Shown piece by piece: positions 48,632-60,518 of a DNA stretch of 64,000 nucleotides. Below the pieces are notes generated by a model. That model searched no databases and was not told the DNA's origin. It was given only the letters and a program-made list of their open reading frames with translations. Source of the stretch: Scytalidium lignicola (lineage: Eukaryota; Ascomycota; Leotiomycetes); NCBI GenBank assembly GCA_002812745.2, contig NCSJ02000015.1, positions 215,839 to 279,838 on the forward strand, in the 5' to 3' direction. The number at the start of each line of letters is the position of its first letter. The stretch's first letter is position 1. A program made the position numbers and the translations under genes.

Positions 48632-50121
48632 TGAGGCGATTTGTCAATCTGGTATTGAAGAGATATGAGAGGTGGAAGATATAGTTGGGGGGGGGGGGNA
48701 AGAGGGTGTTTCAACTGTAACAACGATGTACTCTGAAGAGCAGGAGAAGAGATTGAATGTTTGATGAGTTCTTATACAAAGTTTGTTCGAGGTGAAGCGG
48801 TTGGTGTCACGTCAATGGATCAATGACTTGCTTATCTGACTTGGGTGGGCAGGATCCCTCGGCGGTCAGCATTTGACAGATTCCCATCCAAGTGCTCTCC
48901 TTTGGAAATCATTTTTTTATTAAAATCCATGGCACACTTTGTATTGCCGGAGGTGCCGAGGTTCTTCTATCCATCGACAATCCTCCGTATTTACAGGCTG
49001 TGAGAAATCATTTCTCACACTTGTTGACAAACCAAGAACGTTTCTATCAAACGTTGCGGTCTGATCTTTCACAATTTGGTGGGATATACTTGGTAGGGGG
49101 TCAGTTTCCTAGCAATTACGCACAGTCCCGCTTTCCTGCTGGTGTTTCATTTCTATTGAAGGTTTCCGCACGTCAATTCTGAGACAGACTAACACTTGTA
49201 TTTCAAATATAAGTTGACGTTAGACCGTTGACGGTTGAAGCTGAAAGGAAAATATACCTCCACTGTCAACACAGAGTGAAAATGCTGGCTCTCTAGATGG
49301 TATTTGTGACTCTTTTGAGTCGACATGTAATGGTCCGAGAAAGAGAAATGTGATGATTGGGAAGGAGCAGCAATGGCGTTCAAGTTGAAGAATTCTCAAG
49401 GAGCGCTTCATCGGAACTCGATGTTATTGCGTTCCATGCGAATATATTGCATCCTGCGGGCTGTATCGGACCGATGGCGTTGACAAAGTAATCTTCTCTT
49501 GTTCTGGAAAAGTACCCAGCCGCCCGCTCCATGAAAACACCCGTTTGATATCGAGGGGGTAGTGCCCAAAGCTGAAGAGGTTCCGTCTTCAGCATCTATC
49601 TCGTAGATGGACGTGTGCCACCTACATTTCGAGATACGAGTATGGGTAATAGGCGAGTTTGGCATTTGCAGCATTTCATGGGATCGTATCTTCCGTGCTT
49701 AAACTCAATCCTTTCTAGCTTCTGGGCGAAAGTAATATACACGAAAATTGGCTGGTGCTACAGTTTAAAGTACACAGCCGTGAACATAGTGGCACTTAGT
49801 GCTAGGAGAGGCAGACAATCCTAGGCTTGATCGGGCTTAGTTTGGAGACCCCGTAGTATGTTTGGGCATGTATGGGGCACTGGAGTACAATCTGAGGTAC
49901 TGGAGGACGGTCTGGGGTAATTAATGCGAGGAGCGGAGAATCTGGAGCCCCGAACCCCATGTTACTATGTTACGACACATTAAAAGTTCCGAGGCCCAAG
50001 TAGACTTGCGTTTTGTATAGCCGGTTGTATAGCCCTGCAGTCCTTAAAATGACAAAAACAAGCCAGATCATCCTCCTGAAAGAATGAAGAGAATGAAAGA
50101 GCATATCCAAGGGTTTACATC
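48632..50121. other. Intergenic, no supported gene
   Basis: About 1.5 kb. A G run with an N lies near 48690-48700. A 96-codon plus-strand frame at 48892-49182 begins with GTG and shows no family features. Frames at 49380-49824 overlap on both strands and look like chance. It may hold decayed remains of another cluster gene, but I cannot identify one. Confidence 0.45.
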
Positions 50122-51951
50122 ATGGCGAACATCGAAAAAGCGAAAGACATCCAAGAGGAACACCGAGCCACTCCCACTTCGCCGGGGCCAGAGCTTGAGA
50201 AGAGGTTTGCGGTTGACACTGTCCACAGCGATGAGGCAATGACAGTGCTGGCAAACTATGATGGGGTAGAAACTTGGGACACAGCAGAAGAGAAGAAGCT
50301 TCGAAAACGGATTGACCGAAGCCTGTTACCCATTCTATGTGTGACCTATGCGTTGCAGTATTATGACAAAGGAATGGCATGCCCGAACTGTTCTGGGTGT
50401 TTCTCTGGTGACATCTGATGCCATGTTCCACCCGAATAATACCTCGATAGGCATCATATCAGTGGCGGTGAGCTTTTCAGATCTCACGTGTTAGATTTTC
50501 GTTCACAATTTTATGTCGGCAGGCAATTTTCGGAATCCGCGAGGACCTGGAGTTAACAGGAAATCGCTACTCCATGGCCTCCTCCATATTCTATCTAGGC
50601 TTTATTGGTGGGGCCTACCCAGCCTCTCAGCTAGCACAAAGGTATCCTATTGAGCGAGTTGCTGCAGGACTCGTCTTGGTCTGGGGTATTTGCTTGTTAT
50701 CTACGGCCGCATGCCAGAGCTGGCAAGGACTCTATGCTCAACGGCTTTTCTTAGGATTCCTTGAGGCGGGTGTAAGTCCAATCTTCATGCTCATCGTTGG
50801 CCAGTTTTACAGAAAGGATGAGCAGGCACTTATGATGGGGTAAGTGCAGTATATTTTCTCTCCAGTGATTTTATTTTCGCGGCCTGGAGGCTACCTGCAG
50901 TCCATCCGTTCAGATTCAACACCGTACTGACTTTACCAGGGTATGGTATTCTGCGTCAGGGTATGTCTCCAGCTTTGGGGTCCTCATCAGCTATGGTCTA
51001 GGGCACATAACTGGTTCTTTGGCGCCATGGAGATATATGTATATCGTCGGCGGAGTCATGGCTATACTATTGGCCTTTGTCATTTATTCTTCTTACCTCC
51101 AGACCCAATCCGGGCTAAGGGCTTTGACGAGAGAGAAAGATATATTGCTGTTGCTCGACTTCGAGTTAATAACTCCGGCGTCCGAAACAAACACTTCAAA
51201 AAGCAACAGATCTTCGAGTTATTGGTGGATGAAAAGTTTTGGCTTGTGCTCGTCATGGGCTACCTAAGCATGATTGCCGCTGCCCCGGTCAATTCCTTCG
51301 TCCCTATAATTGTAGCCGGATTCGGATTCAACACTCTCAACACTCTCCTTCTGCTTTCACCAGCAGGAATTGTTGCTGGCTCCCTTATCCTAGGCGAAAC
51401 CTATATGCCCTACAAGTTCCCGAGAATGAGAACCTATGTCATTTTTGTCTGTGAGTTGACTACAATATTCGCTGCGCTGTTGTTATGGCTGTTGCCTCGT
51501 AGTGCTCTAGGTGGACTCCTCTTTGGTTGCTATATTCTATGTGGGTTCAGTGGAGGTTGGGGCATTCTCATGGGACTCTCAATCGCTAATGCTGCTGGCT
51601 ATACAAAACGAGCAGCGAGCTTGTCTGGAATTTATATCGGATATTGTCTTGGTAAGTTTGTTTGTTTGTTCCTTTTTAATTGCTATGCTTCCAATTTTCG
51701 GTCATTGCTTACCATTTTGGTTTGGTTGTGTCTCAGTCCAATTCACTGGTCCGTCGCTCTTCCAGTCACAAGACGCTCCCCGTTACAAACCTGGTTTCAT
51801 GGCAGTTGTCATTACTTCTGCGGTATCTGCTTTATTGTCTGTGGTATATCGATTAGTATGTATCTGGGACAATAAGCATCGTGACAAAGTAGGCACCGTG
51901 GAGGCATTTGAGCATGCCTATGAAGATGATGTTACAGATAAAAAGGTATGA
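50122..51951 (+). pseudogene. MFS transporter of the anion:cation symporter (allantoate permease) type, probably frameshifted
   Basis: Exon blocks 50122-50467, 50523-50839, 50940-51651 and 51737-51951 would give about 530 residues with 12 helices. Signatures are TYALQYYDKG, IFGIREDLELTGNRYSMAS, FYLGFIGGAYPASQLAQRYP, GFLEAGVSPIFMLIVGQFY and WGILMGLSIANAAGYTKR. They match Dal5/Tna1-type transporters of organic anions. Two phase breaks are seen. After YYDKG the first frame reaches a TGA at 50418 and its phase does not fit exon 2. Near 51088 one base appears to be missing between AFVIY and FFLPPDP. No intron explains the second. Sequencing error at homopolymers cannot be excluded, so it could be a live gene. 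Confidence 0.7.
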
Positions 51952-53374
51952 CTTTTCCGGAACGATCTAATAAAACTCTAAAGTTTACTCTGTATATTTG
52001 TAGAATCCTCAATTTCGATATTCGTACTAGTACCAGTCAAGGAATTCTACTAGTATTAAGGCCGGGACCAATTTAAGAGTGATTCATTTTGCATAACTGT
52101 TCAAGTCTCGAGCTCTATGTAATTCTTGCTCCTATTTGAGCTTTACAGAATCATAATTATCCTACAGCTCACAGATTTGCTTAGCCAAACTCCTTTTTTG
52201 CAATATTTCACGTTTCATCACCATTGAGAGTTTCATAACAGTATGGACAGCGGCAATCTAACTTTTCTCGTCTTGATGTCACTATAATTAAGTTTAGGTT
52301 TCACTTCCCAACCGGCCCGTCCTGGTTAAGCAGCTCAGCCTGGAAGTTAGATGTACTACCTTTGAATAAATGATAAAACAGATCACCGAGGCACCTCTCG
52401 ATATATCAAATATCTAGGAGACTAAGTCTACATAATTGGTAATTACGGAGTTTTATATTTGCATAAGTAATTTACCTTTACTCGGTATCCTGGAACTAAA
52501 TGCTAGTAACCTTGCAGTTATTGTCATATCCTAAAGTAGCTTGTTTTTCGTGAATTCAAGCTTTGTGCACAGCTTTTTGCAGTATATACTATAGTAAATT
52601 AATGTAAAAGACTAAATTAACAAATTATCTACTATATAACATATTTTTACACTTGTTTTTTNATATTATTTATATATAAAGTACTTAAATTAATATATCA
52701 CTTAAAAAANGCTTATTGTTTAACATTTAAACTATATGTTAAACAACATATAAAAAAATTTAAAGCTTTTAAAGATTTTTACACTTTAAACATATTTAAT
52801 TTTAAAAGTTATTCTTACTTTTTTGCCTTTTATAACTATTAAACTATTAAGAAANCATTTTTTTTAAATTCAACTAATATATTATTAAAATAACTTTACA
52901 CTCTTGAATTTAAAATAAAAATATTTTTTNAAAAGTTTAATAGTTTTATTTGAAAAGTCTTTTAAAAATATAAATGTAAATAATTATTTAAACTTTATTA
53001 ATATTATAAAATAAGCTAAAATAAAAGTTTTTAAGATCATAAAATAAAAGAATAAAATGTTAATTTGTTAATTTAATCTTTTAAATTAATTTACTATAAT
53101 ATACACTGTAAAAATGCATGTATAAAGCTTGAATTCGCGAAAAACAAGTCATTTTAAGATATAACAGTAATCTTGTTTTTTTTTCATTGTGTAGAATGAA
53201 AAAAAGTCGAACTACTAAATAGCAAATTACATAAGACATTGGGGTTAGTTGCCACTTCTTACATCTAAGGCATAAAAAGTCCTCAAACTTTGTCTAAAGC
53301 TTCTTATTTACTGTGTAAAACATGGTATACATAACTTTATTCTTTGCAAGCCATCAAATTGTAAAGGGATGTAA
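51952..53374. other. Intergenic with AT-rich relic at about 52560-53120
   Basis: No gene. The part 52560-53120 is AT-rich with several N bases beside A or T runs and looks like a small RIP-affected insertion; its class is not recognisable. The remainder is flank of the converging MFS relic and monooxygenase. Confidence 0.5.
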
Positions 53375-54979
53375 TCAAAGATCCTGCTTAAAGCCACGAA
53401 ATCCATCTTTAATCATACTCTGCACATATTTATAATAGTTTGCTAACCCGCCGAAGTAAAATCTCAAAGCATACTTCTTCCCAACCACATTGGAGCCAAA
53501 TATCCACGATGCAGTCTCTTTAAACAAACTCCCTTCTGCAGCTTTGTCACACAGTTGGCCCCATTCATTCTCAGCTTCTGGCAAAGCTTCTATAACTCCT
53601 TGGTTACTATATGTTCGGGTCTTCTCTCCTTGCTCAATGCAAGATGTTATCAAATCCACATGCGCTTCGATGGCAGGTAGAAGATTAGTGAATGGCCCCT
53701 GAGGGCCCGTGATCATGAAGAGATTTGGAAACCCTGGTACGGAAACCCCCAAGTAGCTTGTGGGTCCCTTAGGGTCCCAATGCTCTTTCAGAGTCTGACC
53801 ACCACGCCCTTTTATCCGTATTCGATTGTAGTTGCCCTCCACAGCATCGAAGCCAGTGGCGAAGATGATAAGATCCAATTTATGCACAGCCCCATCACTA
53901 GTTTGAATACCCTCTGGGGTGATGGCTGTCATTGGTGTCTCCTTCAAGTCCACAATGTCAACATTATCCTTATTGAACTGCTCATAGTAGCCTCCGTCAC
54001 ACAAAGGCCTTCGTGCATACCAGTCGTGAGGGGTCAGTTTTCGTGCCTTTTCAGGATCTCTCACAATCTGGGATATCTTTCTCCGGATAAATTGACAGGC
54101 AGCCTCGTTAGCCTCCTTATTAGTTGCGATGTCACAAAATCCACCAAACAGAAATCTGAATCCATTTCCTCGACTCCAAAGCTCTTCAAATATCTGCTCC
54201 CGCTGCTCTGGTGAGGTCTGATGAAATTGTACAGTAGACTCGACAAACCCAAACCCGCAGATTGAATTCTTGACCTGGCCGAGGATGTTATCGTAGTTTT
54301 CATTGACCCATCTTCTGTATTCCGGATCGACTGGTTTATCACCACTAGGAACGCTATACTGTGGATGCCGTTGGAAACATATCAACGACTTAACTTGGCT
54401 GGCAATAGCCGTTATAACCTGAACCCCAGTTGAACCACATCCTATAACACCAACGCGTTTACTCCTGAACTGAATATCTGGTTTCCAGGCAGCGGTATGG
54501 CAGATTTCGCCTTTGAAGGAGTCGAGGCCTGCAATATTTGGATAGTTCGGTTTTGAAAGGAGGCCTAGGGCAGTCACTAGATATCGAGCTACATAAGTCT
54601 CTCCAGTGCTAACCTCAACGCGCCATAATTTAGCTTCTTCATTCCAGTCAGCGGAGAGAAGTTCTATGTTGAATTGCATGTTCTTGCGTAAATCATACTT
54701 GTCCACGACATGTGTGAGGTACGCCAGGATATCGGGCTGTTTAAGATAGTGATGACTCCAGGGGTAAGTCTGCAAATCCTCCTTATCCCATGAGTACCGG
54801 TAGACAAAACTCTCGGTATCGCTCATCGCGCCAGGATAGCGGTTCCAGTACCAGGTGCCTCCAATATCACCTGCCATGTCAATGACTTTTACGGATAGAC
54901 CCATCTCCCGTAGTCTGTATAACTGGTAGATGCCACTAAATCCTGCCCCGACGATCAAGGCGTCAACCGGTCTCTCCAT
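53375..54979 (-). CDS. Baeyer-Villiger monooxygenase (cyclohexanone monooxygenase type)
   Basis: A single exon, 534 residues, the usual length of type I enzymes. The FAD-binding loop GAGFSG is at 11-16, followed by GGTWYWNRYPG at 40-50. The fingerprint FKGEICHTAAWKPD at 155-168 matches FxGxxxHxxxW but has Lys directly after the Trp where Pro or Asp is usual. The NADPH-binding loop GCGSTG is at 180-185, and LDLIIFATGFDAVEGN lies in the C-terminal third. The family uses NADPH and oxygen to turn ketones into esters or lactones. It is divergent from the dehydrogenase at 55571, which could supply the ketone from an alcohol (inference). The substrate cannot be read from sequence. Confidence 0.95.
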   Translation of the reverse strand: MERPVDALIVGAGFSGIYQLYRLREMGLSVKVIDMAGDIGGTWYWNRYPGAMSDTESFVYRYSWDKEDLQTYPWSHHYLKQPDILAYLTHVVDKYDLRKNMQFNIELLSADWNEEAKLWRVEVSTGETYVARYLVTALGLLSKPNYPNIAGLDSFKGEICHTAAWKPDIQFRSKRVGVIGCGSTGVQVITAIASQVKSLICFQRHPQYSVPSGDKPVDPEYRRWVNENYDNILGQVKNSICGFGFVESTVQFHQTSPEQREQIFEELWSRGNGFRFLFGGFCDIATNKEANEAACQFIRRKISQIVRDPEKARKLTPHDWYARRPLCDGGYYEQFNKDNVDIVDLKETPMTAITPEGIQTSDGAVHKLDLIIFATGFDAVEGNYNRIRIKGRGGQTLKEHWDPKGPTSYLGVSVPGFPNLFMITGPQGPFTNLLPAIEAHVDLITSCIEQGEKTRTYSNQGVIEALPEAENEWGQLCDKAAEGSLFKETASWIFGSNVVGKKYALRFYFGGLANYYKYVQSMIKDGFRGFKQDL

Positions 54980-55570
54980 GACTTTGCCGATGCTCGTGCC
55001 CTGTTAGCTACTCCAAAAATCACCTCTGGAAGAGAAAAGTAGATGGCCAGCCAGCAGAAAACTTTCCCAGCAATGAAGTTAGTTTGCTCATCTACTCTTT
55101 TGAACTATTAAGTGCTTGAGTTAAAGACTTTTCGGCATTTAGATGTGACTATTAGGCCCTTGTTGCCGATACCGATTGAATGCTACCTCAATCCTCGTGG
55201 AATTTATTCCGTGGAAAGGTTTGAGGGGTAGTTATGAGATTGCCTTTCAACAGCCCCCAAATGTTGTGGGGAAGGGGGGCTGGCACCAAGCTGCGGGGAA
55301 TCCCAAATTTGGATTTAGCTTTGACCATATTTCCACGGAATTCGAGTTTGGCATCTAAAGGACTAGCCTACCCACTTCCACGGCGAAATGAGAGACAGTC
55401 AAAGGGTTGCAGATGCTTCGCAAAGAACATCTCTGACTACAAGCAGAGTACCTCCTTGCGTTAGTAAATGTTCGCTCTTTGTGGTCATCCATATCTTTCG
55501 CTCTTAGACCTGCACTCAGGTTTGTCAGACGGGGAAGGCCATCTACCTTTAACTACAAAGTATCAACATC
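54980..55570. promoter_or_regulatory. Shared divergent promoter, monooxygenase / dehydrogenase
   Basis: The 591 bp between the two start codons has only short overlapping frames. No clear binding-site array was recognised. The divergent arrangement suggests joint control. Confidence 0.5.
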
Positions 55571-56463
55571 ATGAAGGAACTCGTTGCCTTCATCACGGGG
55601 GCTGCGTCTGGCATAGGGCGCGCTACAGCTCACAAGCTCGCAAGTCGAGGCATATCTGTCGTCCTTGCAGACATGAATCAAGAGCAAGGAGCGACTGCTG
55701 CGAATGAGGTTGCGCAGAAATGGAAAGTGCGCACCAAGTTCCTGAAAGTCGATGTCACCCAAGAGGCCGAAGTCAAGCAGGCGGTGCTAACAGCAGCGAC
55801 ATTGACTGGACGACTGGATTTTGCCGCCAACTGCGCTGGAATCTGCGAGTCAGTATGGGATGAGGAGGAAAGCATCACGACGGAGTTGTTTGAGAGGTAT
55901 GAGACAGTTCAATTTTGTTCATATTGCTCTAGGGACTAACACTAACTTACTCTCTTATTATTAGAACACATGCCATCAATACACGCGGCCTCTGGCTCTG
56001 CCAGAAATACCAAGCGCTGCAGATGCGAACGCAAGAACCTCGCTCTATCTCCTTTACACCAGCTCCTAAATACGAAATTCCAAGACAGCGAGGGGCTATT
56101 GCTAATGTAGTGTCAATTTCCGGACTACATGCTGGAGGATTAGCTGCATATACCCCAAGCAAGTATGCTGCTGCTGCCGTGACGAAGAATGGAGCCAAGT
56201 TCTATGGCCCGCATGGTATTCGAGTCAATGCCCTCTGCCCTGGCTGGACCATGACCCCAATGATCGAACATAGCATGGGAAAGGAGGGCGTCATAGGGTC
56301 TCAAGAGAACGAGGAGTCACCGGTGAATCAGCAAATCTCTTTGAGACGGATGGCCTTTGCAGAAGAGCAAGCCAATGTGCTGAGTTTTCTACTTAGTGAT
56401 GAAAGCAGCTATATGAATGGCTCGTTGCTTGTCAACGACGGTGGTTATCACGATATTCGATGA
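55571..56463 (+). CDS. Classical short-chain dehydrogenase/reductase
   Basis: Two exons, 55571-55896 and 55965-56463, 274 residues. The cofactor loop TGAASGIG is at 9-16, then DVT near 62, an NCAG motif (AANCAGICESV) near 91, a Ser in VVSISG near 159 and the catalytic pair YTPSK (Tyr171, Lys175). The C-terminal NDGGYHDIR is typical. Asp35-type acidic residue after the second strand (VLADMN) suggests NAD(H) preference. An insertion of about 20 residues before the active-site Ser is unusual in length but keeps the fold. Likely oxidises an alcohol to a ketone for the neighbouring monooxygenase (inference). Confidence 0.92.
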
Positions 56464-57221
56464 TTAGCTTCGGAGTAGCCCCAGAGGATAAGTGACACCG
56501 GAGAGGGGTTAATAGTTAATATTAGAAAAAGCAAAAGTTGTCTGTCCGAGTCGATAACCAAAAAAGAACTTGACCATTCGCTTTCTCTTGCATGTGTTTC
56601 CTCCTTGCATAACCGCGATAGCTAGTAAGTGACTTCTGATCAATTATTTTAAGCTACGGAGAAATCATTCTATATATATACACAACGTACAAAAGCTTCA
56701 CTCCAGAGTGTAATTTTCACATTTGTCACGTGATTAGAGCTATATTCCCCCAGAGTAGAAATAGCCTCGGAGCATTTGGTATATTGCTAAAAACATCAGA
56801 ATTGTATAAAACAATTAGAATATGTATACTTTGTGCATTATCCCGGCAATTCTTGAAGTAAAAAAAGCCCTTCCTTAATATTACGGCACATTATTTTTTG
56901 GCAATAATATCTAAAAGTAGTAAGGATGGATAAGACAGGTAGTTTAATAATCATCAAAGGAGTGGCTCAGTGATAGATCAGGGCATTGCATAAGTTAACT
57001 TACCTCGCTCACCACTTTGTCATAACTTTAAAGCAACAATAATGCAAACCCCATATTTGGACGCACGCGTTCCCCATTTCTCCACAAACGAGACGGCCCA
57101 CCCGTGACCCCCCGCCTGGCACCTTTCCTCCACTGACTCTCCTCAATACAGGCCAAGCTCCTCCTCTGCTGCTGCTATGCATAAGTGCCCCAGTTGTCTA
57201 TTCGATCTGTAGTGGAGCCCA
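56464..57221. other. Intergenic: promoter of Zn2Cys6 gene
   Basis: About 760 bp, AT-rich to 57010 and then GC-richer toward the start codon. No gene, repeat or RNA was recognised. Confidence 0.5.
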
Positions 57222-59941
57222 ATGATGTCGCAGAAAACGGGAAAAGCAGGAGGCGAAAGGCGATACATCTCCATCGCTTGCCTTGCATGCCGTAAACGCA
57301 AGGTTAAGGTGCGTTTCGCTCTTCTATCCGTCCCCTTGGAGTCCTACTCGCTCACTCCAGCTTATTCCAACTCACTCCAGTTCCCATGATCTGACCTGCT
57401 AATACCCCATAGTGCAACAATGACAGGCCTCGCTGTTCAAATTGTCAACTTTACAATGTTGACTGTGTCTTTGGTGAGGATCGTCGACGGTAAGTCAGCC
57501 GCTTTGCTCCAAAAGTCGGATGAGGTCTTGCACGCAGTATTGTACTATGTCCACAATAAATTATCATATTTGACCGGTAACTCTAGGCTATCTATGTCTG
57601 CTCGCCTTAATTCCAGCTCTACTTCAAAGTCGCCACAAAATGGCAGTAACAATGCCATGGACGAAACTCAGCAGGCTCAAGCGTTGTCACCATCTAACGA
57701 GCTCAACTCAGAATCTAATACGCAATATTTTGATCATTTCAATCTCAATAATAGCTCACCCGAGGGCCAGGGAGCCTTAGCTTTCTTCAACAATCCTTCC
57801 CTAACCTCCCAGGAGCTGACCCAGGACTGGGAGTATTGGTTAGATGTGGGCGACAAAGATGATATCTTCAAATCTGTTGACATCGATAAAACCCAGACTG
57901 TACCTTGTTTCAACCTGATAACTCTCGACGCTGCTCAAGACCTCTCGGTTCCAAATTTCAACGGAGATAATGCCACACCAAGTACATCACCAGCGAGTCT
58001 CGATAACGTTGCTGAGATCTCGACCGAGCAGCAAGTCTTGACTGCTGAGAGCTTAGATGAGCTGAACTGCAGAGTTCCAAAAGTTCGACCACATGATATC
58101 GTCGGAGAAAGATCGCTTGTATTGGGCGATGTGACGAGTCAAATCACCAGCCGGCTAGGTCGACTCCAGATCGCTGAAGATGGTCAGCCGCGTTATTATG
58201 GTGCCACGAGCAATTTACACCTGCTACACAGCGGACCTCGATCATTGATTCAGCCCAACATCCGACACGTCATCACCCACGGGGGTGCCGTCATTGCTCA
58301 GGCTGGTCTACAGTGGAGAGAAGATCCGGCATATGAGAACCTCCTCATCAGTCTCTTCTTCTCATGGCACAACGCCTTGATGTATGTCGTAGACAAGGCA
58401 ATCTTTCTCAGAGAACGTCAACGGTTCCGTTCAGGACAGAATACCGATTATTACTCACCTGCACTGGAGAATGCTGTGTATGTCTATCCTGAGAAGAAGT
58501 GGGAAATGTTAAAAGGCTGACTGAGCTCTTTGACAGGTACACTATTGGAGCAGCATACACCGACCGCACGCATCCAGCTATCAAGGATGCTACCGACGAA
58601 TTTTTTGGATTTCGAACCAAAGCAGTTCTAGATATCGAAATCGATAGTCCAACCATAGCAACCGCACAAGCGTTACTTGTGCTTTCCTCTCATGAAGCAG
58701 CGCATGCTCGTGAATCCCGTGGTTGGATTTACTCTGGTATGGCCATTCAGAACAAAATCTCGCCGTTCCGTATTAATCATATGATTCTAGGAATGGCAGT
58801 ACAAATCATAACAGACTTGGGTCTGCATCTCAACTTAGAGCTTGAGTATTCCCGACTGGAAACTCGCGATAGCAATGACGATGATATATCCATTCTACGC
58901 AGAAACTTGTTCTGGTCTACCAACACAATAGATACGTGAGCTAGTGACTTTCTGAATTGTTGGAAGAAGTCGGCTTGGACTCAAGCTAATTGCCTAAGTA
59001 GACTGTGGAGTGCTTACAGCGGACGGCCATCGCTCATGAAGCGCCTCGTCCACAATGTTCGAAGCCCAGTTCCATCTAGGACCTATACATGGGAGTATTA
59101 TACGGATGAATACAGCATCATGGCTTTTCCCAAGGACTTTGATCCTCGCACTGCCGCTCATGTTCACGTATATCTTGCGAAGCTGATGAGCATCTTGGCA
59201 AGAGTGTCGGAAGTGCTGTATGACCTATCCCGTCTTCCAATTAGCAAGAAATACTCATGTTAATACCATGCAGATACTCCGGCGTTCCTGATATCTCCAG
59301 CGACATCCAGTCTTTCGTTGCTCAAGCGGATGCAGATTTTCAAGAATGGCTCCGATCCCTTCCTGCAGCGTTGCGCGTTGATTGCACGCCAACTTCGACT
59401 GCAATCCCCTTGCCAGCCGTGCTCGAGCTTCAGTAGGTTTCAGCCGGGCCATGCGAGTCTGCATGAACGCTAACATTGGATCTCTCTCAGTCTTATATTT
59501 CAGGAATGCATCATCTTATTGCACCGACCTCTCATCACCCCCGCTGACGCATCAGCGACATCCCCTGGGTCGGAATTCCAGGCCGAGGACATCGCGACTG
59601 GCTCGTCATTCCGAAAATGCGTCAAGTCTGCCCAGCAGGTCTGCCGGCTCTTGATTCTCTTTAGGAAGCGCTACGGCCTCCGGCGGCCACATCATCAAAT
59701 GGTCCATGTTACAATGACTGCCAGTCTGATCCATATCTTCCAGTTGTGCATGTTTCCCAACGCAAGCCGAGAGAGCAAGGACGCGCAAGCCGATTTCCTG
59801 ACCTGCATCCAAGCATTAGGAGAGATGGGCCAGACCTACAAGAGTGCATCGCGGGCTCTGGACGTGGTCACGTCTCTCCGGCAAAGCTGGCAGCACGATT
59901 CATTTGTAGGAGATCGGTTTAAGAGGGCAAGGCTACACTGA
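57222..59941 (+). CDS. Zn2Cys6 transcription factor (fungal_trans family)
   Basis: Seven exons give 759 residues, all phases consistent: 57222-57308, 57413-57489, 57587-58477, 58537-58935, 59002-59217, 59274-59432 and 59491-59941. The zinc cluster C20-x2-C23-x6-C30-x6-C37-x2-C40-x6-C47 is split by the first intron. A Ser/Asn-rich linker follows. The middle-homology region shows ARESRGWIYSGMAI, LGLHLNLE, SAYSGRPSLM, then FQECIILLHRPLI, as in regulators of the XlnR/AcuK-like broad group. A second ATG three bases downstream could also start the protein. Candidate regulator of the monooxygenase, dehydrogenase and transporter genes around it. Confidence 0.92.
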
Positions 59942-60518
59942 GTATTAAATGTACAGTACATCTCCACATCGCGTAAAAGTCTCGCCAATAAAGCACAGGA
60001 GTGGTGGTCATGCAGTATCATGATGGGTCTTTGGAGGATCTCTATCGAAATGGTTGGTCTATGTGTCGCCCGAGGGCTACTTTGAGCAGTTGGGAATCCA
60101 CTACACATACAAACACCGAGATATCCTGGCGGTAATTGGGCTTATCTGCAGGATCTCAATCAATCAGCACCTTGTGCATTCTTGCAATTCGTAAATCATC
60201 CCCGTACCGTGACTATTCCGCTGTGCAGCCAGTGTTGCATCTCCGAGTAACCCTGCACTGCGTTGCATCAACCCCGGATTTGCTCCCCGCAATCCAGCCA
60301 GTGTTGCATCTCCGAGTAACCCCGCACTGCGTTGCATCAACCCCGGATTTGCTCCCCGCAATCCAGCCCACCCTGGATTCCCCAACGCATCTGAGGGAAC
60401 AGGAGTTCCGTGGAATAACACCGCCAGCGACCATGCCCATAGCCATACATATCTGCCACCCTGCAGTCACCGAGATACCTCTTTCTTTGCTTCATCACCT
60501 CGATCCGCTGCTGCAACC
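59942..60518. promoter_or_regulatory. Promoter of sugar-porter gene with 69 bp tandem duplication
   Basis: The 577 bp upstream region contains two exact-length 69 bp repeats at 60226-60363. The long open frame crossing it (60136-60717) is a product of that repeat and of GC content, not a supported gene. Confidence 0.6.
60226..60363. repeat. 69 bp tandem repeat, two copies plus partial third
   Basis: Copies begin CAGCCAGTGTTGCATCTCCG at 60226 and 60295 and differ at a single visible position (CCCTGCAC against CCCCGCAC). A third copy begins at 60364 and breaks off after CAGCC. Each unit contains GTTGCATC twice. Confidence 0.92.

Noticed and set aside
48892..49182. 96-codon frame beginning with GTG
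   Set aside because: No ATG, no family signature and no splice-consistent extension; left as unassigned intergenic.
56940..57020. tRNA-like GGCTCAGTGATAGATCAGGGC string
   Set aside because: No acceptor stem, anticodon arm or T-loop could be paired around it.
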